DNA of 64,000 bases from Lichenicoccus sp964247695 (GCA_964247695.1 CAXTVI010000018.1:24098-88097), one strand, 5' to 3'. Positions 8,314 through 17,854 are shown, counted from the stretch's first letter. Notes: generated by a model not told the origin, from the letters alone. Program-made: numbers and translations.

Positions 8314-9477
8314 ATGAAGGCGCTCTACCTTCCGGGCTCGCTCAGGGTCGGTGGCGGCTCGATCGATAGCTTACCGGACGCGCTCCGGCAGATCGGTCTG
8401 CGCAACCCCCTGATCGTCACCGATCCGTTCATGGCCAGCAGTGGCGTGCTCGATCGTGTGCGGGCGATCCTCGGCATCGCAGGCATCGAGCCAAGGATCT
8501 TTGCCGAAGTGGTGCCGGACCCGACCGTCGCCTCGGTGGAGGCCGCCATGGTGGTGCTGCGCGGCGGCACGCATGACTGCGTGATCGGACTCGGGGGCGG
8601 CAGTCCGATCGACACCGCGAAGATGGTCGCGGTGCTGGCGCGGCACGACAGTACGCCACGCGCGCTGCGCTTCCCGCATGTCCAGGACGAGGCGGGGCTG
8701 CCGGTGGTCGCGATCCCGACCACGGCGGGCACCGGCTCGGAGGCCACCCGGATGACGATCATCACCGACGAGGCGACCCAGGAGAAGATGCTGTGCGTCG
8801 GACTCGCCTACCTGCCGCGCCTCGCCATCGTCGATTTCGAGCTAACTCTGAGCAAGCCCTGGCGCCTGACCGCCGATACCGGGCTGGACGCGCTCACCCA
8901 CGCCATCGAGGCCTATGTCTCGCGGCAGCACAACCCGTTCGCCGATGCGCTGGCGCTGGCGGCCATGCGGGCCATCTGGCCGAACATCACCACGGCATGC
9001 ACGACACCCTCCGACCGCACTGCACGGGAGGCGATGATGCTGGGCGCGCTACAGGCCGGGATGGCGTTCTCCAACTCGTCGGTGGCCCTGGTGCACGGCA
9101 TGAGCCGCCCGATCGGCGCGCATTTCCATGTCGCGCACGGGTTGTCGAACGCGATGCTGTTGCCGGCTGTCACCGCCTGGTCGATCGGGGCCGCCGAGGC
9201 GCGCTACGCCGACTGCGCACGCACGATGGGGGTGGCGACCGACGGGGGGCCGGACCAGGAGGCGGCGCTGGCGCTGGTCGCGGCGCTGGAAGCAAAGAAC
9301 CGCGAGCTCGAGGTGCCAAGCCCGCGTCGCTACGGCATCGATCCAGAGTGCTGGACCTCGCTGCTGCCGCTGATGGCAGAGCAGGCCCTCGCCTCCGGTT
9401 CACCGGGCAACAACCCCCTGGTGCCCGATGCCGCTTCGATCATCGCGCTCTATCGCGAGACCTGGGACCGCGGCTGA
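8314..9477 (+). CDS. iron-containing alcohol dehydrogenase
   Basis: A 387-residue group III NAD(P)-dependent dehydrogenase. The cofactor loop GLGGGSPIDTAK is at residues 92-103. By alignment in mind with FucO, the metal ligands are Asp192, His196 (GLDALTHAIE), His261 (LVHGMSRPIG) and His275 (HFHVAHG). A GGAGG ribosome site lies 7 bp before the ATG at 8314; upstream in-frame sequence overlaps the preceding gene. Substrate is not predictable; members act on short-chain alcohols, lactaldehyde or 4-hydroxybutyrate. It converges on the lactate permease gene. Confidence 0.9.
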   Translation: MKALYLPGSLRVGGGSIDSLPDALRQIGLRNPLIVTDPFMASSGVLDRVRAILGIAGIEPRIFAEVVPDPTVASVEAAMVVLRGGTHDCVIGLGGGSPIDTAKMVAVLARHDSTPRALRFPHVQDEAGLPVVAIPTTAGTGSEATRMTIITDEATQEKMLCVGLAYLPRLAIVDFELTLSKPWRLTADTGLDALTHAIEAYVSRQHNPFADALALAAMRAIWPNITTACTTPSDRTAREAMMLGALQAGMAFSNSSVALVHGMSRPIGAHFHVAHGLSNAMLLPAVTAWSIGAAEARYADCARTMGVATDGGPDQEAALALVAALEAKNRELEVPSPRRYGIDPECWTSLLPLMAEQALASGSPGNNPLVPDAASIIALYRETWDRG

Positions 9478-9501
9478 CCTTCCTGCACCAGCAGGTGCGG
9501 C

Positions 9502-11127
9502 TCAGTGCGGCACCATCCAGTGGAAGACGAACTGCTGCAGCACGGCGATCACCCCAAGCAGGGTCGTCAGGATGATGGAATGCTTGAAGGTCTTCGAGAA
9601 CACGAGGCCTTCCTGGCCCCTGAGCGTAGTGACTGAAACGCCAGTCGAGATGTTCTGCGGCGAGATCATCTTGCCAAGTACGCCGCCCGACGAGCCGGTC
9701 GCGGCGAAGAGCAGCGGATCGAGCCCGAGTTGGTGCGCCGCCACCACCTGGAGGTTGCCGAACAGGGCGTTGCCGGAGGTGTCGCTGCCCGACAGGGCCA
9801 CCGCCACCCAGCCGAGGAACGCCGAGACGAACGCGAAGAACAGGCCGAGATGCGAGGCTCCGTCACCGAGCGTGTAGGTCATGCCCGAGAAGTTCATCAG
9901 GAAGGCGAGGCCCATGATGACGGAGACGGTCAGCACCGCGGTCCGGATCTGCCGCCAGGTGGTGAGCGCACAGGCGACGAAGCGGCCCGGGGAGACGCGG
10001 AACAAGGCCGCCGTGAGGATGGCGGCGAACAGGATCGCGGTGCCGGTCGCGAGCGGCTCGAAGCTCCAGACCGCGGCATAGGGCTTGTGATACAGCGTGA
10101 TGTAGACGGCGTTGTCGAGGCCGGGCCAGTTGATCTTCTGCCGGCCGATCGCCGACAGACCGAGCTGCGTCCAGGCGATCACGACCACGCTGACGACGAT
10201 CCAGGGTATCCAGCCCTGCCAGGGGGAGAGGCGCGGCGTCGCCGCGGCGCTCAGCGAGATCGGCACCGGATGCAGGTCGGTCTTGGCGGCGAACTTCGGA
10301 TCCGGCGCCGGGCGCCAGACGCGCAGGAAGGCCACCGTGATTATGAGCGAGCCGAGCGACGCGAAGACGTCTGTCAGGCGGTAGTCGAAGTAGTTGGAGA
10401 CCGCGAACTGGATGAGCGCGAAGGAGCCGCCGGCCGTGAGCAGCAGCGGCCACAGGGCGGCGATCGAGCGGCGGCCACCGAAGACGCCCATGACGTAAAA
10501 GGGCAGAATGAAGGCGAGGATCGGCAACTGCCGTCCGATCATCGCGCCGAGCTGTTCGGCCGGCAGGTGGGTGATCGCGCCGAGTACCGTCACCGGGATG
10601 CCGAGCGCCCCGTAGGCGACCGGCGCGGTGTCGAAGATCAGCGAGTAGGTCACGGCCTCGAGCGGTTCCCACCCAACCAGGATCAGCAGCGAGGACGAGA
10701 TCGCGATCGTCGAGCCGAAGCCGGCGATGCCCTCGAGCAGGGCGCCGAAGCAGAAGCCCACGACGATCAGGACGACGCGGCGATCCGCCGGCAGGTTGTC
10801 GAGGATCCACTGGCGGAACGCGTCGAAGCGTCCGCTCACCACCGCGATGTTGTAGAGCAGGAGGGCGTTGAACGCGATCCACATGACTGGCCAGAGCGCG
10901 AACACCATGCCGTTGAGCGTGCTGTCGGCCGCGAGGAAGAGGGGCATGTGCCAGAACAGGATCGAGATCACGAGGCCGACGACCAGGCCGCCGACGGAGG
11001 CCTGCCAGGCCGGCCGACGCAGGATGCCGAGCATGACCAGCACGGTCGCGATTGGTAGCGCTGCCACGATGAAGGACAGCAGCAGGCTGCCCCCGATCGG
11101 CGTCAGGTCCTGATGGAACACGCTCAT
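9502..11127 (-). CDS. lldP: L-lactate permease (LctP family)
   Basis: An inner-membrane lactate/glycolate importer of about 541 residues with roughly 12-14 hydrophobic helices. Family features include GFCFGALLEGIAGFGSTIAI, GWEPLEAVTYSLIFDTAPVA, a late ALSGSDTSGNALFGNLQ and ISPQNISTGVSVT. Length and layout match E. coli LldP (551). The start is uncertain: ATG at 11127 (MSVFHQDL) is chosen, while in-frame ATGs at 11139 and 11157 would add 4-10 residues; none has a strong ribosome site. No lactate dehydrogenase gene is adjacent, so it appears to be a single-gene unit. Confidence 0.93.
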   Translation of the reverse strand: MSVFHQDLTPIGGSLLLSFIVAALPIATVLVMLGILRRPAWQASVGGLVVGLVISILFWHMPLFLAADSTLNGMVFALWPVMWIAFNALLLYNIAVVSGRFDAFRQWILDNLPADRRVVLIVVGFCFGALLEGIAGFGSTIAISSSLLILVGWEPLEAVTYSLIFDTAPVAYGALGIPVTVLGAITHLPAEQLGAMIGRQLPILAFILPFYVMGVFGGRRSIAALWPLLLTAGGSFALIQFAVSNYFDYRLTDVFASLGSLIITVAFLRVWRPAPDPKFAAKTDLHPVPISLSAAATPRLSPWQGWIPWIVVSVVVIAWTQLGLSAIGRQKINWPGLDNAVYITLYHKPYAAVWSFEPLATGTAILFAAILTAALFRVSPGRFVACALTTWRQIRTAVLTVSVIMGLAFLMNFSGMTYTLGDGASHLGLFFAFVSAFLGWVAVALSGSDTSGNALFGNLQVVAAHQLGLDPLLFAATGSSGGVLGKMISPQNISTGVSVTTLRGQEGLVFSKTFKHSIILTTLLGVIAVLQQFVFHWMVPH

Positions 11128-11209
11128 CCCCCGAAACATCTTTGTTTTTGTTATCAAGGCACTTAGCAGCCGACCGGGCAGAATGGAAGGGCGCCGTCAG
11201 GGGCGAACG

Positions 11210-12448
11210 CTACTCCGACGCCGCCCGCAGCACGGCAAGGCCGCCTTCGAGATCGGCGATCAGCTCGTCCGGATCCTCCAGCCCGACATGCAGCCGGCAG
11301 GCGGGGCCGCCAAACCGGCTGCTCTCCAGGGTCCGGGTGATGGTCGGGTTGCTCGGCAGCGCCAGGCTTTCATAGCCGCCCCAGGATTCGCCGATCCCGA
11401 ATACGCCGAGCGCATCCACCATCGCATCGACCGCCGCCTGGCTGAAGCCCGGCCGGAACACCACGCCGAACAGGCTGCTGGCACCGGTGAAGTCGCGCGC
11501 CCAGAACTCGTGCCCGGGCGAGCCGGGCAGCGCCGGGTGCAGCACCTGCAGCACCTCGGGACGCGCCGCGAGCCAGACCGCCACTGCCAGCGCGGAGGCG
11601 GCCTGCCGTTCCAGCCGGACCCCGAGCGTGCGCAGGCCGCGCAGGGTGAGCCAGCAATCGTCCGGGCTCGCGTATTGTCCGAGCTGCAGTGCGCCATCGC
11701 GCAGCACCTGCCAGTCGTTGTCGTCGGCGACGGTGATGGCACCCAGGATCAGGTCGGCATGGCCGGCGGCATACTTGGTCAGCGCCTGGATCGAGATGTC
11801 GACGCCGTGCTCGAACGGCTGGAACACGTGCAGTCCCCAGGTATTGTCGAGCATCAGCTTGGCGCCGCACTCGTGCGCAACGCGGGCCAGCATTGGCACG
11901 TCCTGCACCTCGAAGGTATGGCTGCCCGGGCTCTCGGCCATCACCACCTGGGTGTTCGGCCGCATCAGCGCGTGCAGCGCCGCTTCCGGCAGCATCGGCT
12001 CGTAGTACGTGGTCTCGACGCCCATGCGCTGCAGCATGGTGTCGCAGAACCGACGTGTCGGGCCATAGATGCAATCCGGCACCAGGCAGTGGCCGCCGGC
12101 GCCAAGGAACGCGAGCAAGGGTGTCGTGCAGGCGGCCGAACCGGACGAGACGATCTGGCTGTGCGTGCCGCCCTCGATCTCGGCGATCGCCGCTTCCAGG
12201 TGGAACTGCGTCGGCGTCCCGCAGGCGCCGTAGGTCAGCTCGTGCGCGTAGCGCCGGGCGCCGTTCTGGCGCAGCGCGTGCAGGCTCGGGAACAGGACGG
12301 TCGAGCCGCGCGACACCGGGGGGTTGACGAAGCCGTGGCTCTCCAAGGCGCTGTCCGGGCCCTGCTCGTACAGCGTGTCGCGCCCGGTGCGAACCAGACG
12401 GGTCGACAGCGAACGCCAGCCGGCCGACACGCGCTCGCGGTCGGTCAC
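11210..12448 (-). CDS. metC: cystathionine beta-lyase-type PLP enzyme
   Basis: A 412-residue member of the Cys/Met metabolism PLP family, which cleaves or builds cystathionine-type thioethers. The substrate loop YEQGPDSALESHGF is near the N-terminus, SSGSAACTTPLLAFL lies on the cofactor phosphate, the LDNTWG Asp is at about 201, and the PLP lysine is Lys225 in QALTKY. These details favour MetC-type beta-lyase over gamma-synthase. The GTG start at 12448 overlaps the sulfurtransferase stop by 4 bp (GTGA), so the genes are translationally coupled. Upstream in-frame sequence lies antisense-free within sseA and is not needed. Confidence 0.87.
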   Translation of the reverse strand: MTDRERVSAGWRSLSTRLVRTGRDTLYEQGPDSALESHGFVNPPVSRGSTVLFPSLHALRQNGARRYAHELTYGACGTPTQFHLEAAIAEIEGGTHSQIVSSGSAACTTPLLAFLGAGGHCLVPDCIYGPTRRFCDTMLQRMGVETTYYEPMLPEAALHALMRPNTQVVMAESPGSHTFEVQDVPMLARVAHECGAKLMLDNTWGLHVFQPFEHGVDISIQALTKYAAGHADLILGAITVADDNDWQVLRDGALQLGQYASPDDCWLTLRGLRTLGVRLERQAASALAVAVWLAARPEVLQVLHPALPGSPGHEFWARDFTGASSLFGVVFRPGFSQAAVDAMVDALGVFGIGESWGGYESLALPSNPTITRTLESSRFGGPACRLHVGLEDPDELIADLEGGLAVLRAASE

Positions 12449-13299
12449 GGCCGGTCTCCGACGGTGCCGCGCGGCAGCTCCGGATGGCTGGCCCACTCGG
12501 TCCAGGAGCCGTCGAACAGCGCGCCCGGTGGATATCCGGCGACCCGCAGGGCGAGCGACAGCACCGAGGCGGTCAGGCCGGAGCCGCAGGTGGTGACCAC
12601 GCTGCTCGCCGGGCCGATGCCGGCGGCCTCGAACCGGTCGCGCAGCGACGCCGGCGGCAGCATGCGCCGGTCGGCGGTCAGCAGCTCGGCGAAGGGCAGG
12701 CTGGAGCTGCCGGGAATATGGCCGCCGGGCAGCCCGGCACGCGGCTCGGGAGCTGTACCTTCCCAGCGGCCCCGGCTGCGCGCGTCGATGACCACCGCCG
12801 CCCGCTCGCCGCCCGCAATCCGGATCATGTCACCAAGCCCGACCAGACGCTCGCTACGCAGCCGCGGCGTGAAGCGGGCGGGCGCAGGAGGCAGCGGCTC
12901 CCCTGACTCGAGCGGATAATCGAGCGCGCGCCACGACTCCAAGCCGCCATCGAGCACCTGCGCCGCGTCATGGCCGAACAGCCCTAGCAGCCACCAGCCG
13001 CGCGCCGACCCGACCAGGCCGAGCTGGTCGTACAGCACGACCCGGCTCGCATCGGCCACGCCCAAGGCTGCGACCAGACGTGCGAACCGTCCCTGGCTCG
13101 GAACCATGTGCGGCAGCTCGCCCTCAGGGTCGGATACCGCCTCGATGTCGAAGCGGCGCGCGCCCGGCAGGTGCGCGGCCAGGTACAGCTCCTCCGGATC
13201 GTAGCTCTCGCCGGGCAGCAGCACGGTCGCATCGAGAAGGACAAGACCGGGGGTTCCGAGCATGGCGCGCAGATCGTGCGGAGTGATCAGCGGTGTCAT
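12445..13299 (-). CDS. sseA: 3-mercaptopyruvate/thiosulfate sulfurtransferase
   Basis: A 284-residue two-domain rhodanese. The catalytic Cys238 sits in the loop CGSGLTA of the C-terminal domain; this CGxGxTA loop is typical of mercaptopyruvate sulfurtransferases, while thiosulfate enzymes carry CRxGx(R/T). The N-terminal domain has LLDATVLLPG and HLPGARRFDIE. It transfers sulfane sulfur to a thiol or cyanide acceptor in the cytosol. It lies between an XRE regulator and a MetC-like enzyme, which suggests a small sulfur amino acid operon. ATG at 13299 is chosen because conserved sequence begins there. Confidence 0.88.
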   Translation of the reverse strand: MTPLITPHDLRAMLGTPGLVLLDATVLLPGESYDPEELYLAAHLPGARRFDIEAVSDPEGELPHMVPSQGRFARLVAALGVADASRVVLYDQLGLVGSARGWWLLGLFGHDAAQVLDGGLESWRALDYPLESGEPLPPAPARFTPRLRSERLVGLGDMIRIAGGERAAVVIDARSRGRWEGTAPEPRAGLPGGHIPGSSSLPFAELLTADRRMLPPASLRDRFEAAGIGPASSVVTTCGSGLTASVLSLALRVAGYPPGALFDGSWTEWASHPELPRGTVGDRP

Positions 13300-13357
13300 G
13301 CGGACGAAGTCCCGTGAGGCGACCTCGCGGGAGTGCGAGTCGTGCCGCGTCAGCAGA

Positions 13358-14242
13358 TCACTGCACGGCGTGTGCCGCAAGCAGCTCCCGGACCCGACGC
13401 GCGGCTGCGGCGCCCTTCAGGCTGTCCCGCCACATCGCCTCGGCGACGCGCTGGTGCGAGCTGACCGCCTCGGGCGCGCTGGTGACCAGGGCGACGCCGT
13501 TGGCGTTGACGGAGCTCGCATCGCTGCGGAACGGGTTGATGGCGAGCGCCGCCCGATCGCGCTGGCGCAGCAGGGTGCAGGTGGTTGTCGGCTCGGCACC
13601 CGGGATCAGGCTGAACTGCAGGCCCATCGGCTCGGTCTCGAGCATGGCGGCGATGTTCTGCACTTCGGCCGCCGCGACACGGCGGCAATAGGCGCGCAGC
13701 GTCGGGCTCACCCGCATGCTGTCGGCGACACCCTGCTCGAGGAACCGCTGCAGCACCGGCTCGGCGATCATGGTGATGAGGTTCGGGCGGCGCAGCTGGT
13801 ACGCCCGCTTGCGGGCGGCCATGATGCCGAGCACCTGCTCGGACAGCGCCCGCGTCGTCGGCGCCTCGGCACCGGCCTGCTCCGCGCTCTCGGCGAACAC
13901 CTGGGCCAGCAGCGCGTCGTAATCGTCCGAGGTGACCAGGTAGGCCAGCGGCTCGCCGACCTGCAGCACCTGGTCGGCGGTCTCCTCGAGCTGGCGCATG
14001 CGCTCGAAGAAGCCGATCGTGCGGCTGTAGTACTCGACGCCGATGCCGAGCAGCGACAACGGCGAGATCTTGAGAAGCTCGGCCAGGCGCTGGACCGTGT
14101 CGAGCTTGATCACCTCGCCCTTCTCGTAGCGGTAGAGGGCCGCGCGTGACACGCCTAGCCTGGCCGCGATCTCCTCGGCACGCATGCCGGATTCCAGGCG
14201 ATAGGCTCTCAACTGCTGGCCGATCTCGTTCAGTCGCATCAT
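13358..14242 (-). CDS. XRE-family transcriptional regulator with large C-terminal domain
   Basis: A 294-residue protein. Residues 5-60 form a Cro/C1-type helix-turn-helix (IGQQLRAYRLESGMRAEEIAARLGVSRAALYRYEKGE). The remaining 230 residues are all predicted soluble alpha/beta with no metal-peptidase HEXXH motif. The second half loosely recalls the ligand-type domains found behind HTH in DUF5753 proteins, but I am not confident. It sits first in the operon with sseA (58 bp gap) and metC, so it may control sulfur amino acid metabolism or itself. A 20-bp palindrome lies 87 bp upstream. Confidence 0.75.
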   Translation of the reverse strand: MMRLNEIGQQLRAYRLESGMRAEEIAARLGVSRAALYRYEKGEVIKLDTVQRLAELLKISPLSLLGIGVEYYSRTIGFFERMRQLEETADQVLQVGEPLAYLVTSDDYDALLAQVFAESAEQAGAEAPTTRALSEQVLGIMAARKRAYQLRRPNLITMIAEPVLQRFLEQGVADSMRVSPTLRAYCRRVAAAEVQNIAAMLETEPMGLQFSLIPGAEPTTTCTLLRQRDRAALAINPFRSDASSVNANGVALVTSAPEAVSSHQRVAEAMWRDSLKGAAAARRVRELLAAHAVQ

Positions 14243-14329
14243 CTCTGTCCCTGACCCGTCCGGGTGCCGCCGCGCGCCCGAAGTTCAAAAAAGCCGGTCG
14301 CGCGAAGGTGGAGCACCGAATCCATCAAT

Positions 14330-14349
14330 AACACGTTAAAGCACGTGTT
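14330..14349. promoter_or_regulatory. 20-bp perfect palindrome, candidate operator
   Basis: AACACGT (14330-14336) and ACGTGTT (14343-14349) are perfect inverted repeats around a 6-bp centre. They lie in the unusually AT-rich divergent region between the XRE regulator and the AI-2E transporter genes. The size and symmetry fit a dimeric HTH repressor site, most simply for the adjacent XRE protein acting on its own promoter. Confidence 0.5.
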
Positions 14350-14501
14350 TCATCGCTTTGCATCACGTAATAGTTTTCCTCTCAAAACATTGGCGGCTTT
14401 TCGCAGGGCGCGTCCGCCGCCGCCTCTCGCTCCGGCGTGCGTAAAATGGGAAGGTCCCGGCTGCCGCCAGCCCGGCGGAAGATGTGCGGCGAAAGATGTG
14501 C

Positions 14502-15671
14502 ATGGCCGAGCGAATCATGATGGGTCTGCTGATAACCGGCATCGCTGCCGGCTGCGTGATCGTCCTGTATCCGTTTTTCTCTGCCATCCTCTGGGCGGCG
14601 ATACTGACCTTCACCACCTGGCCGGTCTACAAGCATCTGGCACACCGCTCCGGTCCCTATACGGCGGCTGCCCTAATGATGCTGGTGACCGCACTCCTGG
14701 TCGTGCTGCCGCTGGCGCTCGTGGCGTCCGAGGGCGTGGCCGATGCGCCGGGGATCCTGCATGCGGTCGAGGGGCTGGTGGCACTGCACCTGCCGGAGCC
14801 GCCGCGCTGGGTCGCGACCACTCCCGTGATCGGACGTCAGGTCGCCATCACCTGGGAAAAATGGTCCGCCGACCTCTCGGCCGCCGGCGCCTTCGTGCAA
14901 CCCTATCTCGGCACCATCGCGTCCCGCGTGCTCGCCCTGCTGGTGCAGATCGCCAGCGGCCTGGTGCAACTGGTGCTGGCCCTGTTCATCGCCTTCTTCT
15001 TCTGGGTCGGTGGCGACCGGCTGGGCGCGCACCTCACCGCCATCATCCGGCGCATCGCAGGCTCGTATGCCGACCGGCTGCTCGGGGTCACCGGCAGCAC
15101 CGTGCGTGGAACCGTCTATGGCATCCTCGGCACCGCGATCGTGCAGGGCATCCTCACCGGCATCGGCTTCTACATCGCCGGCGTGCCGAACCCGGTGCTG
15201 TTCGGCGGCATCGCCGCCTTCGTCGCGGTGCTGCCGATCGGCGCTCCCCTGGTCTGGGTGCCGGCCGCGATCTGGCTCGGCCTCGCGCACCATCTCGGCT
15301 GGGGCATCTTTCTGGCCGCCTACGGCGTGGTGGCGATCTCCGGCGCCGACCACGTCATCCGCCCGGTCTTCATCGCGCGTGGAGCGCAACTCCCCTACCT
15401 GCTGACGGTGCTCGGCGTGCTCGGTGGCGTGCTCGCCTTCGGCGGCCTCGGCATCTTCCTCGGGCCGGTGCTGCTCGGCGTCGGCTACACGCTGGTGATC
15501 GAATTCGCGGCGAACGGCCGGGACGCCGCGGGCCGCGAGCGTGATATCGCAGGCGCTTACAGCGATGGGCGGCCGCCGGTCCGCGAGCCCCTGAGCCTTC
15601 CGGAGACGGGGGCGCCGGTGGAGCGGTCGGACCAGCGGCAGGCCCAGGCGGGCGTGAAGTCCGAAGCATGA
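14502..15671 (+). CDS. AI-2E (PerM) family transporter
   Basis: An inner-membrane protein of about 389 residues. Hydrophobic segments start at once (MMGLLITGIAAGCVIVLYPFFSAI...). The family layout is two N-terminal helices, a soluble loop, then LVQLVLALFIAFFFWVGGD and several C-terminal helices with the FIARGAQLPYLLTVLGVLGGV and GIFLGPVLLG stretches. The family exports diverse substrates; autoinducer-2 export is only one named member. The C-terminal tail is charged. Start codon choice among GTG 14484, ATG 14496 and ATG 14502 is unclear; 14502 is closest to the hydrophobic start. It overlaps the next gene by 4 bp. Confidence 0.88.
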   Translation: MAERIMMGLLITGIAAGCVIVLYPFFSAILWAAILTFTTWPVYKHLAHRSGPYTAAALMMLVTALLVVLPLALVASEGVADAPGILHAVEGLVALHLPEPPRWVATTPVIGRQVAITWEKWSADLSAAGAFVQPYLGTIASRVLALLVQIASGLVQLVLALFIAFFFWVGGDRLGAHLTAIIRRIAGSYADRLLGVTGSTVRGTVYGILGTAIVQGILTGIGFYIAGVPNPVLFGGIAAFVAVLPIGAPLVWVPAAIWLGLAHHLGWGIFLAAYGVVAISGADHVIRPVFIARGAQLPYLLTVLGVLGGVLAFGGLGIFLGPVLLGVGYTLVIEFAANGRDAAGRERDIAGAYSDGRPPVREPLSLPETGAPVERSDQRQAQAGVKSEA

Positions 15672-16294
15672 AGATCGTCAGCTGGAACCTGCTGCGCCGC
15701 GTCGGCGCCTCGATCGACGACGTCATTGCGCTGATCGCCGAGCAGGGCCCGGACCTGATGCTGATGCAGGAGGCGACCAGCGAGATCGACCACCTGCCTC
15801 AGCGCATCGGCGGCCACTACGCACGCTCGCCGCTGCCCGGCCGCATCCACGGGGTCGCGTGCTGGAGCCCGACGCGCTTCCTCGAGCCGCCGGTGATCTG
15901 GCCGCTGCAGCCCGGCACGCTGATACGGCGGGTTTGCCAGGTCATCACCTGCGGCGACTTCGCGGTCGCCAACGTGCATCTCTCGCACGGCCAGGTACTG
16001 AACCGCCGGCAGCTGCGGCTGATCGCCGAACGCCTGCCGTTCCGTGCCGCAGTGCTCGGCGACTACAACCTGGTGGGACCGGCCCTGGTACCGGGCTTCC
16101 ACGACGTGGGCCCGCGTGGCCCGACCCACCGCATGGCGGACATGGTGCCGATCAGGCTCGATCGCTGCCTGGTGCGCGGCCTGGAATGTGTCGCCGCCGA
16201 GATCCTGCCGCACCGACCGTCGGATCACCACCCGATCAAGGTCGTCCTGCGTACCGGGCCGGCTCCTGCAGATAAGCCCGCGTCCTACAGGTAG
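15668..16294 (+). CDS. endonuclease/exonuclease/phosphatase-family protein
   Basis: A 208-residue cytosolic protein of the EEP (DNase I-like) superfamily. Visible catalytic blocks are KIVSWNLLRR (Asn7), the metal Glu in LMLMQEAT, LGDYNLVGPA (the D-x-N pair) and SDHHPIKVVL (the His-Asp end). This set is complete for a metal-dependent phosphodiesterase, but the substrate is unknown. It starts with an ATGA overlap to the transporter gene, so the two form one unit. Its 3' end overlaps the convergent cardiolipin synthase gene by 10 bp. Confidence 0.88.
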   Translation: MKIVSWNLLRRVGASIDDVIALIAEQGPDLMLMQEATSEIDHLPQRIGGHYARSPLPGRIHGVACWSPTRFLEPPVIWPLQPGTLIRRVCQVITCGDFAVANVHLSHGQVLNRRQLRLIAERLPFRAAVLGDYNLVGPALVPGFHDVGPRGPTHRMADMVPIRLDRCLVRGLECVAAEILPHRPSDHHPIKVVLRTGPAPADKPASYR

Positions 16295-17700
16295 GGAAGC
16301 ATCAGCCGGGCCGCGGAGTCGCGGATGCGCACCGGGAAAGAGCGCTGTTCGATCGTCTCCGGATCATAGCGCTCGTTCCGGTGGGCACAGATGAAGCCGT
16401 CCAGCTCGCGCGCCAGCGCCGCGTCATGCACCTCGACATTGAGCTCGAAATTCAGCCGCAGGCTGCGGACATCCTGGTTGGCGCTCCCGATGAACGACCA
16501 TTTCTCGTCCACGACCATGAGCTTGGAGTGGTTGAAGGGCGGCGCGGAGAGCCAGATCCGCACGCCGGCCTCGAGCAGCGGGATGTTGTTCGGCGTGCGC
16601 GCCCAGTCGATGGCGCGGTGGTTGCTCTCCTTCGGCAGGACCAGGTCGATGGTCACCCCGCGCATCGCCGACATCGCCAGCACGGTCAGCAGGCGCTCGT
16701 CCGGCAGGAAGTACGGTGTCATGATCCGGATCGAGGCGCGGGCGAGTGCGACCCCCTGCATGATCGCGAACTCGATCTTCTCGAGATCCGAATCCGGTCC
16801 GGAGGTCACGACACGGCACAGCGCGTCGCCGCGCACCGGCGGGTCGGCATAGAATGCTGCCTCGTCGAGATCCTCGCCGGTGGTGAAGGACCAGTCCTTG
16901 GCGAAGGCCTCGGTGAGCTGGTGCACCACCGGGCCCTCGATCCGGAAATGCGTGTCGGAGACCGGGTGGCGCGGGCGGCTGCTCAGCACGTTCTCGACGG
17001 CGATGTTCATGCCCCCGGTGAACCCGACGCAGCCATCGAGCACCAGGATCTTCTTGTGGGTGCGCAGGTTGATGAACGGCATGCGCCAAGGCAGCGTCGA
17101 GTGCATGAACCGCGCGACCGGCACGCCCTGGCGATGCAGCGCGCGGGCCACCCCGCAGGCGAAGTAGCCGCTGCCTATTCCGTCAACCAGCACCCGCACC
17201 GCGACGCCGCGTGCCTTTGCTGCCGCCACTGCCTCGATGAAGCGGATGCCGACCGCGTCGTCGTGAAAGATGTAGGAGCAGAGCAGCAGGCTCTGTCGTG
17301 CCTGTCCGATCGCCTCCAGCATGACCGGATAGGCGTCGTCGCCGTCATGGAAGCAGCGCACGGCGTTGCCGGGCAGCAGCGGGCGGTCGGTGAGCCGCCC
17401 GACCGCCTCGACCAGGGGGGCGAGGCTGCCCTCGATGTCCGGTGTGCCGATGCCGGCGCCGCGCCGGCTCGTCCAGGGCCGCTCGTTGCTCATCCGCTGC
17501 GCCAGCCGGCGCACCCGGTTGATGCCGAAGGTCAGGTACAACAACCCGCCGATGATCGGCGTCAGCCAGGACAGGCCGATCCAGCCGATCGCCGCCCCGA
17601 TCTCTCGCTTGGTGCGCAGCGCATGCAGGGTGACGCAGATCGGCACGACGATCCGGAGCGGCCACAGCAGGTCGTCCGTCAGCGCCGCCAGCGCATGCAC
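16285..17700 (-). CDS. cls: cardiolipin synthase, phospholipase D family
   Basis: A 471-residue inner-membrane enzyme that condenses phosphatidylglycerol (or PE plus PG) into cardiolipin. Two N-terminal hydrophobic segments (about residues 8-25 and 35-58) precede two PLD active sites: HKKILVLD in the first half and HSKLMVVD followed by GSANQD in the second, both fitting HxKx4D. The C-terminal SFPVRIRDSAARLMLPYL helix is typical of the family. Its stop overlaps the preceding plus-strand gene by 10 bp. Full length. Confidence 0.92.
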   Translation of the reverse strand: MHALAALTDDLLWPLRIVVPICVTLHALRTKREIGAAIGWIGLSWLTPIIGGLLYLTFGINRVRRLAQRMSNERPWTSRRGAGIGTPDIEGSLAPLVEAVGRLTDRPLLPGNAVRCFHDGDDAYPVMLEAIGQARQSLLLCSYIFHDDAVGIRFIEAVAAAKARGVAVRVLVDGIGSGYFACGVARALHRQGVPVARFMHSTLPWRMPFINLRTHKKILVLDGCVGFTGGMNIAVENVLSSRPRHPVSDTHFRIEGPVVHQLTEAFAKDWSFTTGEDLDEAAFYADPPVRGDALCRVVTSGPDSDLEKIEFAIMQGVALARASIRIMTPYFLPDERLLTVLAMSAMRGVTIDLVLPKESNHRAIDWARTPNNIPLLEAGVRIWLSAPPFNHSKLMVVDEKWSFIGSANQDVRSLRLNFELNVEVHDAALARELDGFICAHRNERYDPETIEQRSFPVRIRDSAARLMLPYL

Positions 17701-17854
17701 GTCAAGGCGGCCGTTCAGCGCCGCTCCAATTCAGCCGTCCCGCGGGCGTCAACCATCCGGAAACGACTTCCTGCCATCATGCGGGGGGAGACCGGCGGGA
17801 GCAGGATCATTGTCATCAGCGCAACGATGCCCGCTGCCGGGTGATCCGGCCAGG

